A stretch of 64,000 bases of DNA, from the NCBI GenBank assembly GCA_964275585.1, contig CAXYCJ010000015.1, forward strand, positions 62,001 to 126,000, given 5' to 3'. Each line of letters begins with the position of its first letter. Within the stretch, counting starts at the first letter, position 1. This document shows positions 36,978-46,388 of this stretch, piece after piece. Position numbers and translations under genes: made by a program. Below the pieces are notes generated by a model. It searched no databases. It saw only the letters and a list, made by a program, of their open reading frames with translations, and was not told where the DNA came from. The stretch is from D2472 sp964275585 (GTDB taxonomy: Bacteria > Pseudomonadota > Gammaproteobacteria > Magnimaribacterales > D2472).

Positions 36978-37601
36978 TTATCCGCCAAATTGCTTCTCTT
37001 TGATCTCATCCAATGTTTTGCAGTCAATGCAATGGGTAGCTGTTGGTCTAGCTTCAAGTCTTTTTACTCCAATCTCTATCCCACAAGCATAACAGTATCC
37101 GTAATCATGGTGTTTAATTTGCTCTATGGACATAGCTATTTTATTTATTAATTTTCTTTCACGATCTCTTGTTCTAAGCTCAAATGCAAACTCTTCCTCT
37201 TGGGAGGCCCTATCAATTGGATCAGCATATGACTCACCTTTATTTTTAAGATGATCAAAAGTTTTTTGCATTTCTTCTTTAAGATGTTCACGCCATTGCA
37301 TAAGCACACCATTGAAATGTTTTCTCATCGCTGCGCTCATATACTTCTCACCTTTTCTACCTTTATAGGAAGAAATTGGCGAAGACCTTTTTTTAGAGGT
37401 AGATTTTTTTTTGATTTGACTTTTCTTTAAAGGAGCTTTCTTCACCGGAGCTTTCTTCACCGGAGCTTTCTTTACCGGAGCTTTCTTCACCGGAGCTTTC
37501 TTCACCGGAGCTTTCTTCACCGGAGCTTTCTTCATCGGAGCTTTCTTCACCGGAGCTTTTTTGGCAACTAGTTTTTTCTTTGTGTCAGTTTTTTTTGGCA
37601 T
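36978..37601 (-). CDS. dksA: RNA polymerase-binding transcription factor DksA with lysine-rich repeat tail
   Basis: DksA works with ppGpp on RNA polymerase. The C-terminal 130 residues are a normal DksA: coiled-coil tip with ADPIDRASQEEE (both aspartates present), and a zinc finger CYACG ... CIDC. The N-terminus is unusual: about 70 residues of Lys/Ala/Pro/Val repeats, nine units of KKAPV or a near variant, before the conserved start. The tail is highly basic and probably binds RNA or DNA, or tunes access to the polymerase secondary channel. The repeat is also visible as DNA (see the repeat entry). Confidence 0.92.
   Translation of the reverse strand: MPKKTDTKKKLVAKKAPVKKAPMKKAPVKKAPVKKAPVKKAPVKKAPVKKAPVKKAPLKKSQIKKKSTSKKRSSPISSYKGRKGEKYMSAAMRKHFNGVLMQWREHLKEEMQKTFDHLKNKGESYADPIDRASQEEEFAFELRTRDRERKLINKIAMSIEQIKHHDYGYCYACGIEIGVKRLEARPTATHCIDCKTLDEIKEKQFGG
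37432..37566 (-). repeat. 15-bp tandem repeat encoding (KKAPV)9 in dksA
   Basis: Nine tandem units of 15 bp, reading GGAGCTTTCTTCACC on the plus strand with few substitutions (one TTCATC, one TTTACC, and degenerate ends). Each unit encodes KKAPV on the minus strand. Near-identity of the units points to recent slippage or recombination, so copy number may vary between strains without breaking the frame. Confidence 0.95.
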
Positions 37602-37658
37602 ATCTATTTAATAAAACTTTTCAAGGCGGATGAAATTATCAGAAAGCACATCAATTAG

Positions 37659-38663
37659 CTAGTTTTTTTGAAAACTTTTTAATGTTTCTTGATAAACTTC
37701 TTTAGATAAACGAGGACCAAAAGTCTCTACAACTCTTGATGCTCCATAATTTCCAAATTCTGCACATGCTCTTAAATCATAGTTTTGAAGCAATGCATAC
37801 ATAAAACTACCAGCAAACATATCTCCAGCTCCATTTGTATCCACAGGCTCGATATTTACCCTAGGTGTTTTTATAATTTCACTTGAATTCACAACCGCAC
37901 TTCCTTTTTCACCCATAGTTACCACTGAGATATAAGGCTTAGATTGCAGGATTAAGAAAGCTTCATCAAGATTAGAAGTTCCGGTAAATGCTATAGCTTC
38001 ATCATCATTACAAAAAATATAGTCCAACCCAAATGATTCAATCTCTACAAATTTATTCTTAAAACCAGCAACAATGCCTGGATCTGATAAAGATAGTGCA
38101 ATTTTTACCTCAGGAAAATCCTTCAAGTAATTTAATATTTTTAAACTACAAGCGAAGTTTGCTTCACTTGTAACCATGTAGCCTTCAATATAAAAAATCT
38201 TTGAGTTTGCAATTTCACTTAACTCAAGATCATCATCGTCCATAGAAGAGCTAATACTTAAGGATGTTGTCATTGTTCGTTTTGCATCAGGCGTTACAAG
38301 AATTAAACATTTACCTGTTGGCATTGAGTCTGAAGGCGCCATCGTGCCTTTATGTGAAACATTCGCTTCTTTTAGGCTATTTATATACCTAGCTCCATCC
38401 TCATCATCAGTAACTTTGCACACATGAAAGCAAGAAGCTCCATAACTAGCTGCTGCAACCAAACTATTCGTTGCAGATCCACCACAATCAGACATGGTCT
38501 CTGCTCCAGAAGCAATTAATCTATTGATTATCGGAGCTTGCTCTTCCGGAGTTGATAAGGTCATTTGGTCTATCTCTAAGCCTAATTCACTAATAAGTTC
38601 TTGAGGCACTTTAAAAACAGTATCCACAAGAGCATTTCCAATGGCGCTGATATCATATTTCAT
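37659..38663 (-). CDS. PfkB-family kinase (adenosine kinase-like)
   Basis: A 334-residue sugar or nucleoside kinase of the PfkB/ribokinase fold. N-terminal ISAIGNALVDTVFKV, CGGSATNSLVAAASYGA and the catalytic DTNGAGDMFAGSFMYAL near 277-293 are all there. The sequence pattern resembles bacterial adenosine kinase-like members. Substrate not provable. It is separated by one base from hemL, so a shared transcript is expected. Confidence 0.82.
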   Translation of the reverse strand: MKYDISAIGNALVDTVFKVPQELISELGLEIDQMTLSTPEEQAPIINRLIASGAETMSDCGGSATNSLVAAASYGASCFHVCKVTDDEDGARYINSLKEANVSHKGTMAPSDSMPTGKCLILVTPDAKRTMTTSLSISSSMDDDDLELSEIANSKIFYIEGYMVTSEANFACSLKILNYLKDFPEVKIALSLSDPGIVAGFKNKFVEIESFGLDYIFCNDDEAIAFTGTSNLDEAFLILQSKPYISVVTMGEKGSAVVNSSEIIKTPRVNIEPVDTNGAGDMFAGSFMYALLQNYDLRACAEFGNYGASRVVETFGPRLSKEVYQETLKSFQKN

Positions 38664-38664
38664 A

Positions 38665-39954
38665 CTAGAGCTCCTTTATTGCCAAGCTAATTTTTTCTAA
38701 CGCTTCATCAAGGATCGCTTGATCATGGGTTGTTGAAATAAATCCTGCCTCATATTTTGAAGGCGCAAAGTATATTCCATTTTTTAAGGCGCTGTTAAAA
38801 AATTTAATAAATAAGTCATCATTGGTCAGGACCACATCATCAAAATTTTCTGGAAGGGTTTCACTAAAAAAGAATCCAAACATTCCACCTATAGAGGCAT
38901 GAGAGAAGGGCAAACCTTTTATATCCATCATTTCTTTTATATTTGACAGCAAAAATATTGAAGCAGATTCTAATTGTTTAAATGGATTAATTTTAATTAG
39001 CTCATTTAGTAGCGTTATGCCTGCACTCATCGCCAAGGGGTTTCCAGAAAGAGTACCTGCTTGATAGATTGGCCCCATTGGCGCTAATTGATTCATAATA
39101 GATTTTTTGCCACCAAATGCTCCTACTGGCAGACCTCCACCGATAACTTTGCCTAGAGCTGTAAGATCAGGGTGAATGTTATAAAGCTCTTGGGCACCGC
39201 CCAATGCAACCCTAAAACCAGACATGACCTCATCAAAAATTAGAATAGCACCTGTTTGATTGCATAAATTTCTTAAAGTTTGCAAAAAATTACTATGACC
39301 GGGAACAAATCCCATATTGCCTGCAATTGGCTCAACAATAATTGCAGCTAAATCTTCACCAATTTCATTTACGACTTTTTTAACAGCATCTAAATTATTG
39401 TATGGGCAACTATAGGTTAATTTTGCAAGCTCATGAGGTATTCCAGGGGAGTCTGGTAAGCCAAAGGTAGAAACACCTGAACCAGCTTTTACAAGCAAAG
39501 AATCTACATGGCCATGATAGCAGCCTGTAAATTTGATAATTTTATTTTTACCAGTAAAGCCCCGAGCCAATCTAATGCAGCTCATGGTAGCCTCAGTTCC
39601 AGAATTAACCATTCTGAGCTTTTGGATACTTGGAATTTGAGTTGTAATTAGCTCGACAAGGCTATTCTCTATTCTTGTCGGCGCGCCATAACTCGTTCCA
39701 AGTTCAAGTTGTTTTTTAACAGCCTCAATAATAATTGGGTTCGAGTGCCCTAGAATCATTGGCCCCCACGAGCCAATAAAATCTATGTAATTATTATCAT
39801 CCTCATCTTTAAGAATTGGTCCTTTTGCAGATTTAAAAAAAATTGGGTTATTGCCAACATTCTTGAATGCTCTGACTGGAGAATTAACGCCTCCTGGCAT
39901 CAAGGTTTGTGCCTGGCTAAATAGCAAGTCTGAATTTGTTCTTTTTAATGACAC
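38665..39954 (-). CDS. hemL: Glutamate-1-semialdehyde 2,1-aminomutase
   Basis: HemL makes 5-aminolevulinate, the first dedicated precursor of tetrapyrroles in the C5 pathway. The 429-residue protein has VNSGTEATMSCIRLARGFTG, the aspartate of IIFDEVMSGFR and the PLP lysine in TALGKVIGGGLPVGAFGG. A hemJ-like gene lies just upstream on the same strand. Confidence 0.97.
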   Translation of the reverse strand: MSLKRTNSDLLFSQAQTLMPGGVNSPVRAFKNVGNNPIFFKSAKGPILKDEDDNNYIDFIGSWGPMILGHSNPIIIEAVKKQLELGTSYGAPTRIENSLVELITTQIPSIQKLRMVNSGTEATMSCIRLARGFTGKNKIIKFTGCYHGHVDSLLVKAGSGVSTFGLPDSPGIPHELAKLTYSCPYNNLDAVKKVVNEIGEDLAAIIVEPIAGNMGFVPGHSNFLQTLRNLCNQTGAILIFDEVMSGFRVALGGAQELYNIHPDLTALGKVIGGGLPVGAFGGKKSIMNQLAPMGPIYQAGTLSGNPLAMSAGITLLNELIKINPFKQLESASIFLLSNIKEMMDIKGLPFSHASIGGMFGFFFSETLPENFDDVVLTNDDLFIKFFNSALKNGIYFAPSKYEAGFISTTHDQAILDEALEKISLAIKEL

Positions 39955-40111
39955 TGAATTACTTATGGTTTCTGTTTATTTTTAGACATCTTTTATAGCT
40001 TTACAGCAAAGTTAGCTAGGACAAGAGCAATCATATCAAATTTAATAGTTTAGATTCATCAAAGTGAGAGTTTTTCATCCATCAAATTCTTAGCAACATT
40101 GGGTTGAGGGC

Positions 40112-40543
40112 CTAAAACTTGAACACAGCTGCGATAATCCCAAGAAGTAATAAAATAACAGGCGCCTCATTAAACACCCTAAGCTTGAAGCCTGACCAAT
40201 TATGCTCATTAGTTGCAAGTTCTTGAAGAATTTTCCAGCACATAATCTGATAACTTATTAATAAAATAACAATTATTAGTTTTGCTAAAATCCAGCTTTG
40301 ATTAAAAAAACCTACCCAACTAGAGCTAAAAAGGCCCATCATTACCCCAAATACTAAGGCCAAAACTCCAAGTGGGGTAATAAATCTAAATAAATTTTTC
40401 TGCATAATGGAAAGTTGATTTTTGACTTCCATACTTTCACTTTCAACGTGATAGACAAACAATCGAGGAAGGTAAAAAATACCAGCAAACCATGAAACCA
40501 TACAAAGTATATGGAGGGTTTTAAAAGTTGAATATAAGTCCAT
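40112..40543 (-). CDS. hemJ: Protoporphyrinogen IX oxidase HemJ
   Basis: A 143-residue four-helix membrane protein of the HemJ (UPF0093) family that oxidises protoporphyrinogen IX to protoporphyrin IX. The family motif LHILCMVSWFAGIFYLPRLFVYH with its conserved histidine near residue 11 is intact, and a second conserved lysine region WILAKLIIVILLISYQ follows. It lies upstream of hemL on the same strand with 157 bp between them, which contain no gene. Heme context supports the call. Confidence 0.92.
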   Translation of the reverse strand: MDLYSTFKTLHILCMVSWFAGIFYLPRLFVYHVESESMEVKNQLSIMQKNLFRFITPLGVLALVFGVMMGLFSSSWVGFFNQSWILAKLIIVILLISYQIMCWKILQELATNEHNWSGFKLRVFNEAPVILLLLGIIAAVFKF

Positions 40544-40635
40544 GATGATTATTTTATCTCTTCTAGCCCCAGGATAGAGAAAAACTTTCTTCTTGATATT
40601 GTTGAATCTATTTCTAATCCTATAAACTATCCCTA

Positions 40636-40971
40636 ATGAATAACGAATCCTCTTCTATAAACTTAACTGATAAGGCTATTACGCGAATACAATCTTTGTT
40701 ATCAAGCAGTGAAACAAATAATTTTCGTGTTTATGTCACTGGGGGTGGTTGCTCTGGTTTTCAGTACGGATTTAAATTTGATAAAAACCTTGAAGGCGAC
40801 GATGATGTAATCCTATTTTCAGATTTTTCAATATTACTTGATTCTCTCTCCTACCCATACCTATTTGGATCTTCGTTAGATTACGTGGAAGATCTGTCCG
40901 GCTCAAAATTTATTATCACCAATCCAAACGCAAAGACCACATGCGGTTGTGGTGAGTCTTTTACAGTTTAA
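40636..40971 (+). CDS. erpA: Iron-sulfur cluster insertion protein ErpA
   Basis: ErpA is an A-type carrier delivering Fe-S clusters. The 111-residue protein has the three cluster cysteines C39 (GGGCSGF), C103 and C105 (TCGCGESF). It is divergent from hemJ and convergent with anmK, overlapping that gene by 11 bp; erpA next to anmK is a conserved neighbourhood. Confidence 0.96.
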   Translation: MNNESSSINLTDKAITRIQSLLSSSETNNFRVYVTGGGCSGFQYGFKFDKNLEGDDDVILFSDFSILLDSLSYPYLFGSSLDYVEDLSGSKFIITNPNAKTTCGCGESFTV

Positions 40972-42052
40972 ATGTAGTTATTTTTCCAAGCACACCTTTG
41001 TTGTTCTTCACTATCAAGGGCTGCTTATTAACTCTCTGTCTTGCCAACCATCCAAAAGCCATCGCCTCTATTGACTGTGGTTGATATCCAAAAAGCTCAG
41101 ATGAGCAAAGAGGAAGGGCAGTGTAATGAGATATTCTTTCGAGCATGAATGTATTATTTATTCCACCTCCACATAAAATTACTTCTTTCAGTGATTTTTC
41201 TTTAGTCTTAATTACTCTTGCGATACTAACAGCCGTTAATTCGGTCAAAGTAGCTAAAATATTTTCAGGGGTATGTTTCAAGAGGTTTTGAGGGATAAAT
41301 TGAAGGTTAAAAGTTTCTTTACCGGTTGATTTGGGATCCCTTTTTTGAAAAAATGCATGAGCAAGCATTTTTTTCAGAGAAGGCTGGTGGATACTTCCTT
41401 TTCTTGCAATTAGCCCCTTTCTGTCAAAATTACAATTAAGGTATTTTTGGCAATAGGAATCAATCAGCGCATTTCCTGGACCAGAATCTGAGCCAATAAA
41501 ACCTTTTTCTTTTGTTAGATAGGAGTAATTAGCAATCCCGCCAATATTAATAATTAATCTTGCTTGTTTTAAAGAAGAAAATATTTTTTGATGAAACTCA
41601 GGAACTAAGGGAGCCCCTTCTCCACCAAGCCTAATATGGTCATTGCGGAAGTCACTAACTACCTTAATCCCACATTCTTGCGCAACAATAACTGGATCTC
41701 CAGCTTGCATGGAAAATGGATACTTGCCTGACGGTTGATGCCAGAGGGTTTGACCGGACAGGCCGATTGCAGACACATGAGTTTTAGCAATATTATTTTT
41801 TTTTATAAAAGCATTAATAGCTTTTGAAAAAGCATGGCCTATCTTAATATTTAATTCACCATAAAGCCTTAGACTTAAGACTTGGTTTTCTATCACAGAG
41901 GCAATTTCTTTTCTTAGTTTGGGTGGGTAACCAAAAGAAGAAAAATATAAAAGTTTTATTTCTTTGTCCACAGAAATAGCGCACACATCTATTCCATCAT
42001 AGCTAGTTCCACTCATTGTTCCGATAAAAATCTTATTGGAAGAATTCTTCAT
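40961..42052 (-). CDS. anmK: Anhydro-N-acetylmuramic acid kinase
   Basis: AnmK phosphorylates 1,6-anhydroMurNAc recovered from peptidoglycan turnover. The opening GTMSGTSYDGIDVC, the central IGLSGQTLWHQP, INIGGIANYSYL and GPGNALID, and C-terminal VILCGGGINNTFML define the family. Length 363. Its first codons lie inside the end of the mepM-like gene (20-bp overlap), so the two peptidoglycan enzymes are coupled. Confidence 0.95.
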   Translation of the reverse strand: MKNSSNKIFIGTMSGTSYDGIDVCAISVDKEIKLLYFSSFGYPPKLRKEIASVIENQVLSLRLYGELNIKIGHAFSKAINAFIKKNNIAKTHVSAIGLSGQTLWHQPSGKYPFSMQAGDPVIVAQECGIKVVSDFRNDHIRLGGEGAPLVPEFHQKIFSSLKQARLIINIGGIANYSYLTKEKGFIGSDSGPGNALIDSYCQKYLNCNFDRKGLIARKGSIHQPSLKKMLAHAFFQKRDPKSTGKETFNLQFIPQNLLKHTPENILATLTELTAVSIARVIKTKEKSLKEVILCGGGINNTFMLERISHYTALPLCSSELFGYQPQSIEAMAFGWLARQRVNKQPLIVKNNKGVLGKITTFKL

Positions 42053-43292
42053 TTGGATCCTTTAATAATAATTTATTAGATAAAATTTTGTAACTGGATT
42101 GGATTCTTTGAAAGTCCTTTAGTTCACTTTTTCTAAGAGGTGATGCCGAGGGTAATGCCACTTTTAGAGGATCAGTTCTCTTATCTCCAATTCTAAATTC
42201 ATAATGCAGATGAGGGGCAGTAGCTAATCCTGAGTCTCCAACGTATCCTATAGTCTGTCCTTGTTTTACTTTGCTTCCCTTCGAAAGAGCTGGGTTATAT
42301 TTGTTCATATGAGCATAAAGAGTGGTTATATCTCCCCCATGCCGAATAACTATACTCCTACCATACCCACCCTTCCATCCAATTGATTCAATAACTCCTT
42401 CTCCAGTAGCCATTATAGGAGTCCCTCTTTTTGCAGCATAATCAACGCCATTATGAGCTCTGATTTTGTTCAAGATGGGATGCCTGCGATTAGGATTAAA
42501 GTGAGAGCTTACATATGCGAAGTTAAGAGGCGCTCTTAAAAATGCCTTTTCTAAACTGTCACCATTTTCATCAAAATACGCCCACTTCTTACTTTTTCCT
42601 TCATATCTAATCGCAGTATATTTTTTATTTTGATTATAAAATTCAGCAAATAAAATACTGCCATTCTCTACTTTTATTCCGTCGATAAAAGGAGTTTCAT
42701 ATAACAGCATAAATTTATCGCCTTCTCTAATATCAAATATAAAATCAATATCCCAACCAAAAATATAAGCTAAATCCATTATGACGCTTTCAGGGATAGC
42801 TTCTTTTAATCCAGCCAAGTAAAAAGATGATTGAATTATTCCAGATTTTAATAAGGTAATTTGCTCAGGTAGTTTTTCTATTTTTTCGATTGCAATTTCT
42901 GGAAAGATATTAATTTGGTAAGTTAGAAAAGGACTTTTAACAATATCTATTGTCTGAAGATCTTTTCCATTAAAAGTAAATTCCAGTCTATTCCCAGGCT
43001 GAATATTTTTTATTGAACCCTTGCTATCTTTACGATAGATTTTATATCTTGAGTTTTTGGGCACGGCATACTTCTCAAAAATTACATCTAGATTTTCTCC
43101 TTCTTGAACAATATGTATATCCTTGCTTTGAATATTTACTGATTTAGTTTCCATTGCCTCGATTGTTTCTATGATAACCTCTTGACCCTTCGTCTCTCCC
43201 TCTAAGGCAGAGTCAAAGATTATTAGTGACGAAAATAAAGCCATTACCACATAGGGCAAAATCTTGATATTAGGTTTGATGGAAAAAGCCAT
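42033..43292 (-). CDS. mepM: Peptidoglycan DD-metalloendopeptidase, M23 family (MepM-like)
   Basis: A 419-residue murein endopeptidase of the M23 (LytM) family. An N-terminal hydrophobic anchor (about 11-28) is followed by an OapA/LysM-like region (VQEGENLDVIFEKY) and the catalytic domain with HNGVDYAAKRGTPIMATGEG, GGYGRSIVIRHGG and HLHYEFRIG. The order mepM-like then anmK with tyrS next door is conserved in gammaproteobacteria. Confidence 0.93.
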   Translation of the reverse strand: MAFSIKPNIKILPYVVMALFSSLIIFDSALEGETKGQEVIIETIEAMETKSVNIQSKDIHIVQEGENLDVIFEKYAVPKNSRYKIYRKDSKGSIKNIQPGNRLEFTFNGKDLQTIDIVKSPFLTYQINIFPEIAIEKIEKLPEQITLLKSGIIQSSFYLAGLKEAIPESVIMDLAYIFGWDIDFIFDIREGDKFMLLYETPFIDGIKVENGSILFAEFYNQNKKYTAIRYEGKSKKWAYFDENGDSLEKAFLRAPLNFAYVSSHFNPNRRHPILNKIRAHNGVDYAAKRGTPIMATGEGVIESIGWKGGYGRSIVIRHGGDITTLYAHMNKYNPALSKGSKVKQGQTIGYVGDSGLATAPHLHYEFRIGDKRTDPLKVALPSASPLRKSELKDFQRIQSSYKILSNKLLLKDPNEEFFQ

Positions 43293-43309
43293 TTTTTAGA
43301 TAAAAAGAA

Positions 43310-44005
43310 TCAATTTAACGAGAAGGATAATGCACCGATGCCTTCAATATCTGCATCAATTTTATCTCCAGACTCCAACTTACCAACGCCAGCCGGAGTT
43401 CCTGTAAAAATAATATCACCTCGCTGCAGGGTAATATACTTTGATAACCAGCTTATGATTTCGTCAACTTGCCACACCATATTTGAAACATTGCTTGATT
43501 GTTTTATAACGCCGTTTAGGGCTAGTTCAATTCTCCCTTCTCTCAGTACTTTCTTTTCAAACTTCAAGACGCTAGAGATTGGAGCAGAATTATCAAATCC
43601 TTTACTTAAATCCCATGGCTTGCCGCTATCTTTTGCAATTTTTTGCAAGTCTCTTTTGGTAAGATCAACGCCCACAGCGTAGCCAAAAATATGCTCATGC
43701 GCTTTATCTACCTCTACGTTAGAACACTTGCTACCAAGTAATACAACAAGCTCTACCTCGTGTTGCAAATCATTTGTTTGAGTGGGAAAGGTTATCTGAT
43801 TTGATTGATTAATTGATTGCGGCGGTTTGCTAAAAAAAAATGGTTGATCTCTATCAACAACCCCACCCATCTCTTTGGCGTGGTCTTCATAGTTTCCCCC
43901 AACACAATATATCTTTCCAACTGGAAAAAGTTGTTCGCTTTCATAAACTTGGATTCCATTTACAAGGGGAGGAAAAATAAATTTTATCTTTTTTTGCTCA
44001 TTCAT
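43310..44005 (-). CDS. Fumarylacetoacetate hydrolase family protein
   Basis: A 231-residue FAA-hydrolase-fold protein, with YCVGGNYEDHAKEMG, the metal-binding HEVELVVLLG and the C-terminal GDIIFTGTPAGVGKLESGD. Members include acylpyruvases and oxaloacetate tautomerases such as YcgM, which repair off-pathway metabolites; a YcgM-like role is likely. It is the first gene of the mepM-anmK transcript and divergent from tyrS, 48 bp away. Confidence 0.88.
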   Translation of the reverse strand: MNEQKKIKFIFPPLVNGIQVYESEQLFPVGKIYCVGGNYEDHAKEMGGVVDRDQPFFFSKPPQSINQSNQITFPTQTNDLQHEVELVVLLGSKCSNVEVDKAHEHIFGYAVGVDLTKRDLQKIAKDSGKPWDLSKGFDNSAPISSVLKFEKKVLREGRIELALNGVIKQSSNVSNMVWQVDEIISWLSKYITLQRGDIIFTGTPAGVGKLESGDKIDADIEGIGALSFSLN

Positions 44006-44053
44006 ATGATTTGAACCTTTTATTCTATTAAATACTATAATAAATGATAACTC

Positions 44054-45241
44054 ATGGAAGAAAATCTCAATTTAATTAAACGTGGAATTGAAGAGCTGCT
44101 CAATGAAGATGAATTGCTCTTAAAACTACAAACAAAAAAACAGCTTATTGTTAAGGCTGGTTTTGATCCAACCGCACCAGACCTCCATCTTGGTCATACG
44201 GTTTTAATAAACAAGCTTAGACATTTTCAGCAACTTGGGCACAAAGTTATTTTTTTGATTGGTGATTTTACAGGGATGATAGGCGACCCCACAGGTAAAA
44301 ACAAAACTAGACCGCCTTTAGATTCAGCAGCCATTGAAAAGAACTCCAAATCTTATAAGGAGCAAGTTTTTAAAATCCTTGATCCCAAATTAACCGAAGT
44401 GAGGTTTAATTCTGAATGGTGCAAAAAGCTGGGAGCAGAAGGAATTATTAAATTAGCCTCTAACTATAACTTAGCCCGCATGCTAGAAAGAGATGACTTT
44501 AATAAGAGATATAAATCTAATCAGAGTATAGCGATACATGAGTTTTTATATCCGCTAATCCAAGCATATGACTCCATAGAGCTTGAAGCAGATGTTGAAC
44601 TTGGTGGGACAGATCAAAAATTTAATTTATTGGTTGGAAGAGAACTGCAAAGGGCATATGGGCAAGAGCCCCAGATTGTCATTACAGTTCCAATTCTTGA
44701 GGGCTTAGATGGAAAAAATAAGATGTCAAAATCTCTAAATAATTATGTTGGCATTGATGAGCTGCCTCAAGAAATGTTTGGCAAGATTATGTCTATTTCT
44801 GATGAGTTAATGTGGAGATGGTTTGATTTACTGAGTTTTAAAACCTCAGAAGATATTCAAGCCTTAAAAGATGACCAGATTGCTGGAAAAAATCCAAGAG
44901 ATATCAAAATAGCTCTCGCAAAAGAAATTATTGCTCGCTTTCATGATGACCAGTCCGCGGATCAAGCAGAGCTAGATTTTATTAATCAGTTTCAAAAAAA
45001 AAATATCCCTAATAATATAGAGGAGATAACTTTGGAACTAAAAGAAGCCTCTATCCCACTTCCAAACCTTCTCAAAGATGCTGGTATGACAGAGAGCACA
45101 TCTGAGGCCATGAGGATGATTAAGCAAGGGGCTGTTAGAGTCGACGATACAAAAATTATGGATCCTAAACATTCCATATCGAGAGGAGACACTTCAATCT
45201 ACCAAGTAGGGAAACGAAAATTTAAAAAAATTATTCTATAA
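44054..45241 (+). CDS. tyrS: Tyrosyl-tRNA synthetase
   Basis: Class I aminoacyl-tRNA synthetase of 395 residues. Signature PDLHLGH at 42-48, KMSKS near 224-228, and a C-terminal S4 RNA-binding domain from about 330. The sequence is of the TyrZ-like branch seen in gammaproteobacteria. Divergent from the FAA gene, followed after 35 bp by a membrane protein gene. Confidence 0.97.
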   Translation: MEENLNLIKRGIEELLNEDELLLKLQTKKQLIVKAGFDPTAPDLHLGHTVLINKLRHFQQLGHKVIFLIGDFTGMIGDPTGKNKTRPPLDSAAIEKNSKSYKEQVFKILDPKLTEVRFNSEWCKKLGAEGIIKLASNYNLARMLERDDFNKRYKSNQSIAIHEFLYPLIQAYDSIELEADVELGGTDQKFNLLVGRELQRAYGQEPQIVITVPILEGLDGKNKMSKSLNNYVGIDELPQEMFGKIMSISDELMWRWFDLLSFKTSEDIQALKDDQIAGKNPRDIKIALAKEIIARFHDDQSADQAELDFINQFQKKNIPNNIEEITLELKEASIPLPNLLKDAGMTESTSEAMRMIKQGAVRVDDTKIMDPKHSISRGDTSIYQVGKRKFKKIIL

Positions 45242-45276
45242 TTTTAATTTTTAAACGATAGATACATAATACAAAG

Positions 45277-45966
45277 ATGCAAGAATTTTACTCATCCATA
45301 AGTTTCTGTGTTCGTCATGCTGGTTATTTATTTATTTTATGCCTTCCAGTTTTAACTTTAGATATTGCTCTCGCTAATCTAGTCATGTCTCTTAACATAG
45401 ACGCCAACATGTCTGAAAGTGCAGTATTAGAGGTCATATCTCCAGTTGCTAGCCAAGTCTTTATATTGGCAATTCTTTCACTTGTATTATCTGTTGCTTT
45501 ATCTGGGGGAGTTATGATTGCTTTTCAAGAATTGACAGCACCAACATCAACAATTTCTTCGCCATATCAATCACTTTTATTGGGTATCAAGAAATTTTTC
45601 CCATTGCTATGGGCTAACTTATTGCATTCATTGGCCTATGGACTTGGCTTTATCATGTTAGTTTTTCCAGGGTTTTACTTATATGCGCGCCTTGGATTAT
45701 TTCCTTTATACGTAATGTTTGAAGAAAAAAGTGCCCTGGATTCCTTGAATAAATCTTGGCAAGCTACGGAAGATTTTGGAACTAAGCTATTTATTCTAAC
45801 CACTATCTTTTTAGGCATTCAAACCCTATATAGTTTTCTAGGCAGCATAGGCAGCGTTGATTCTGGTTTGCTATTTCTGATTTCTGCAGCAGCAGTTAAA
45901 TATGCAACTATAATTCCACTGTTTCATTTATACTTCAGCCTTTATCAATCTGTTAACAATAATTAA
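45277..45966 (+). CDS. Membrane protein, YciC/DUF975-like
   Basis: A 229-residue protein with about six hydrophobic spans. The segment GLGFIMLVFPGFYLYARLGLFPLYVMFEEKSALDSLNKSW resembles the core of YciC/DUF975-type integral membrane proteins and is also similar in pattern to the protein at 59891-60511 in this window. Function unknown. It follows tyrS in the same direction. Confidence 0.65.
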   Translation: MQEFYSSISFCVRHAGYLFILCLPVLTLDIALANLVMSLNIDANMSESAVLEVISPVASQVFILAILSLVLSVALSGGVMIAFQELTAPTSTISSPYQSLLLGIKKFFPLLWANLLHSLAYGLGFIMLVFPGFYLYARLGLFPLYVMFEEKSALDSLNKSWQATEDFGTKLFILTTIFLGIQTLYSFLGSIGSVDSGLLFLISAAAVKYATIIPLFHLYFSLYQSVNNN

Positions 45967-45977
45967 TTAAATATATT

Positions 45978-46388
45978 ATGAAAATATTAGTCATGGGCTT
46001 ACCTGGAAGCGGGAAAACATACCTTACTGAGAGACTTGTCCCACTATTGAATGCTGCCTGGTATAACGCCGATAAAGTCAGAGAGATGGCTAATGATAAG
46101 GACTTTTCAGGTGAGGGTCGAGAAAGACAGTCAATGAGAATGAGAACTTTCGCTGACTTTGAAAAATCCCATGGTAGATATGTTGTCTGTGATTTTGTTT
46201 GCCCTACAAAAGAGACAAGAAAAAATTTTAATGCTGATATTGTTATTTGGATGGATACAATTAAAAAAGGAAGATACGAAGATACCAATAAACTCTTTCA
46301 AAATCCTGAGCAAGTAGATTTTCATATCATGGAATGGAATCAACATAATCATGATGATATAGCTAAGGAAATATTAAAAAATGTTTGA
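45978..46388 (+). CDS. P-loop kinase, adenylylsulfate kinase-like
   Basis: A 136-residue P-loop protein. Walker A MGLPGSGKTYLTERL is at 6-20; the following NADKVREMANDKDFSGEGRERQ and DFVCPTKETRKNF resemble APS kinase (NAD.VR and CP..E.R motifs). It is shorter than CysC (about 200) and no sulfate-activation genes are adjacent, so the acceptor may not be APS. It overlaps the next gene by eight bases; such small kinase and nucleotidyltransferase pairs also occur in marine phage and surface-glycan loci. Function is inferred from fold only. Confidence 0.65.
   Translation: MKILVMGLPGSGKTYLTERLVPLLNAAWYNADKVREMANDKDFSGEGRERQSMRMRTFADFEKSHGRYVVCDFVCPTKETRKNFNADIVIWMDTIKKGRYEDTNKLFQNPEQVDFHIMEWNQHNHDDIAKEILKNV

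Noticed and set aside
37432..37566. 15-bp tandem repeats considered as a CRISPR or minisatellite array
   Set aside because: The units are contiguous without spacers and encode an in-frame peptide repeat of DksA; this is a coding repeat.
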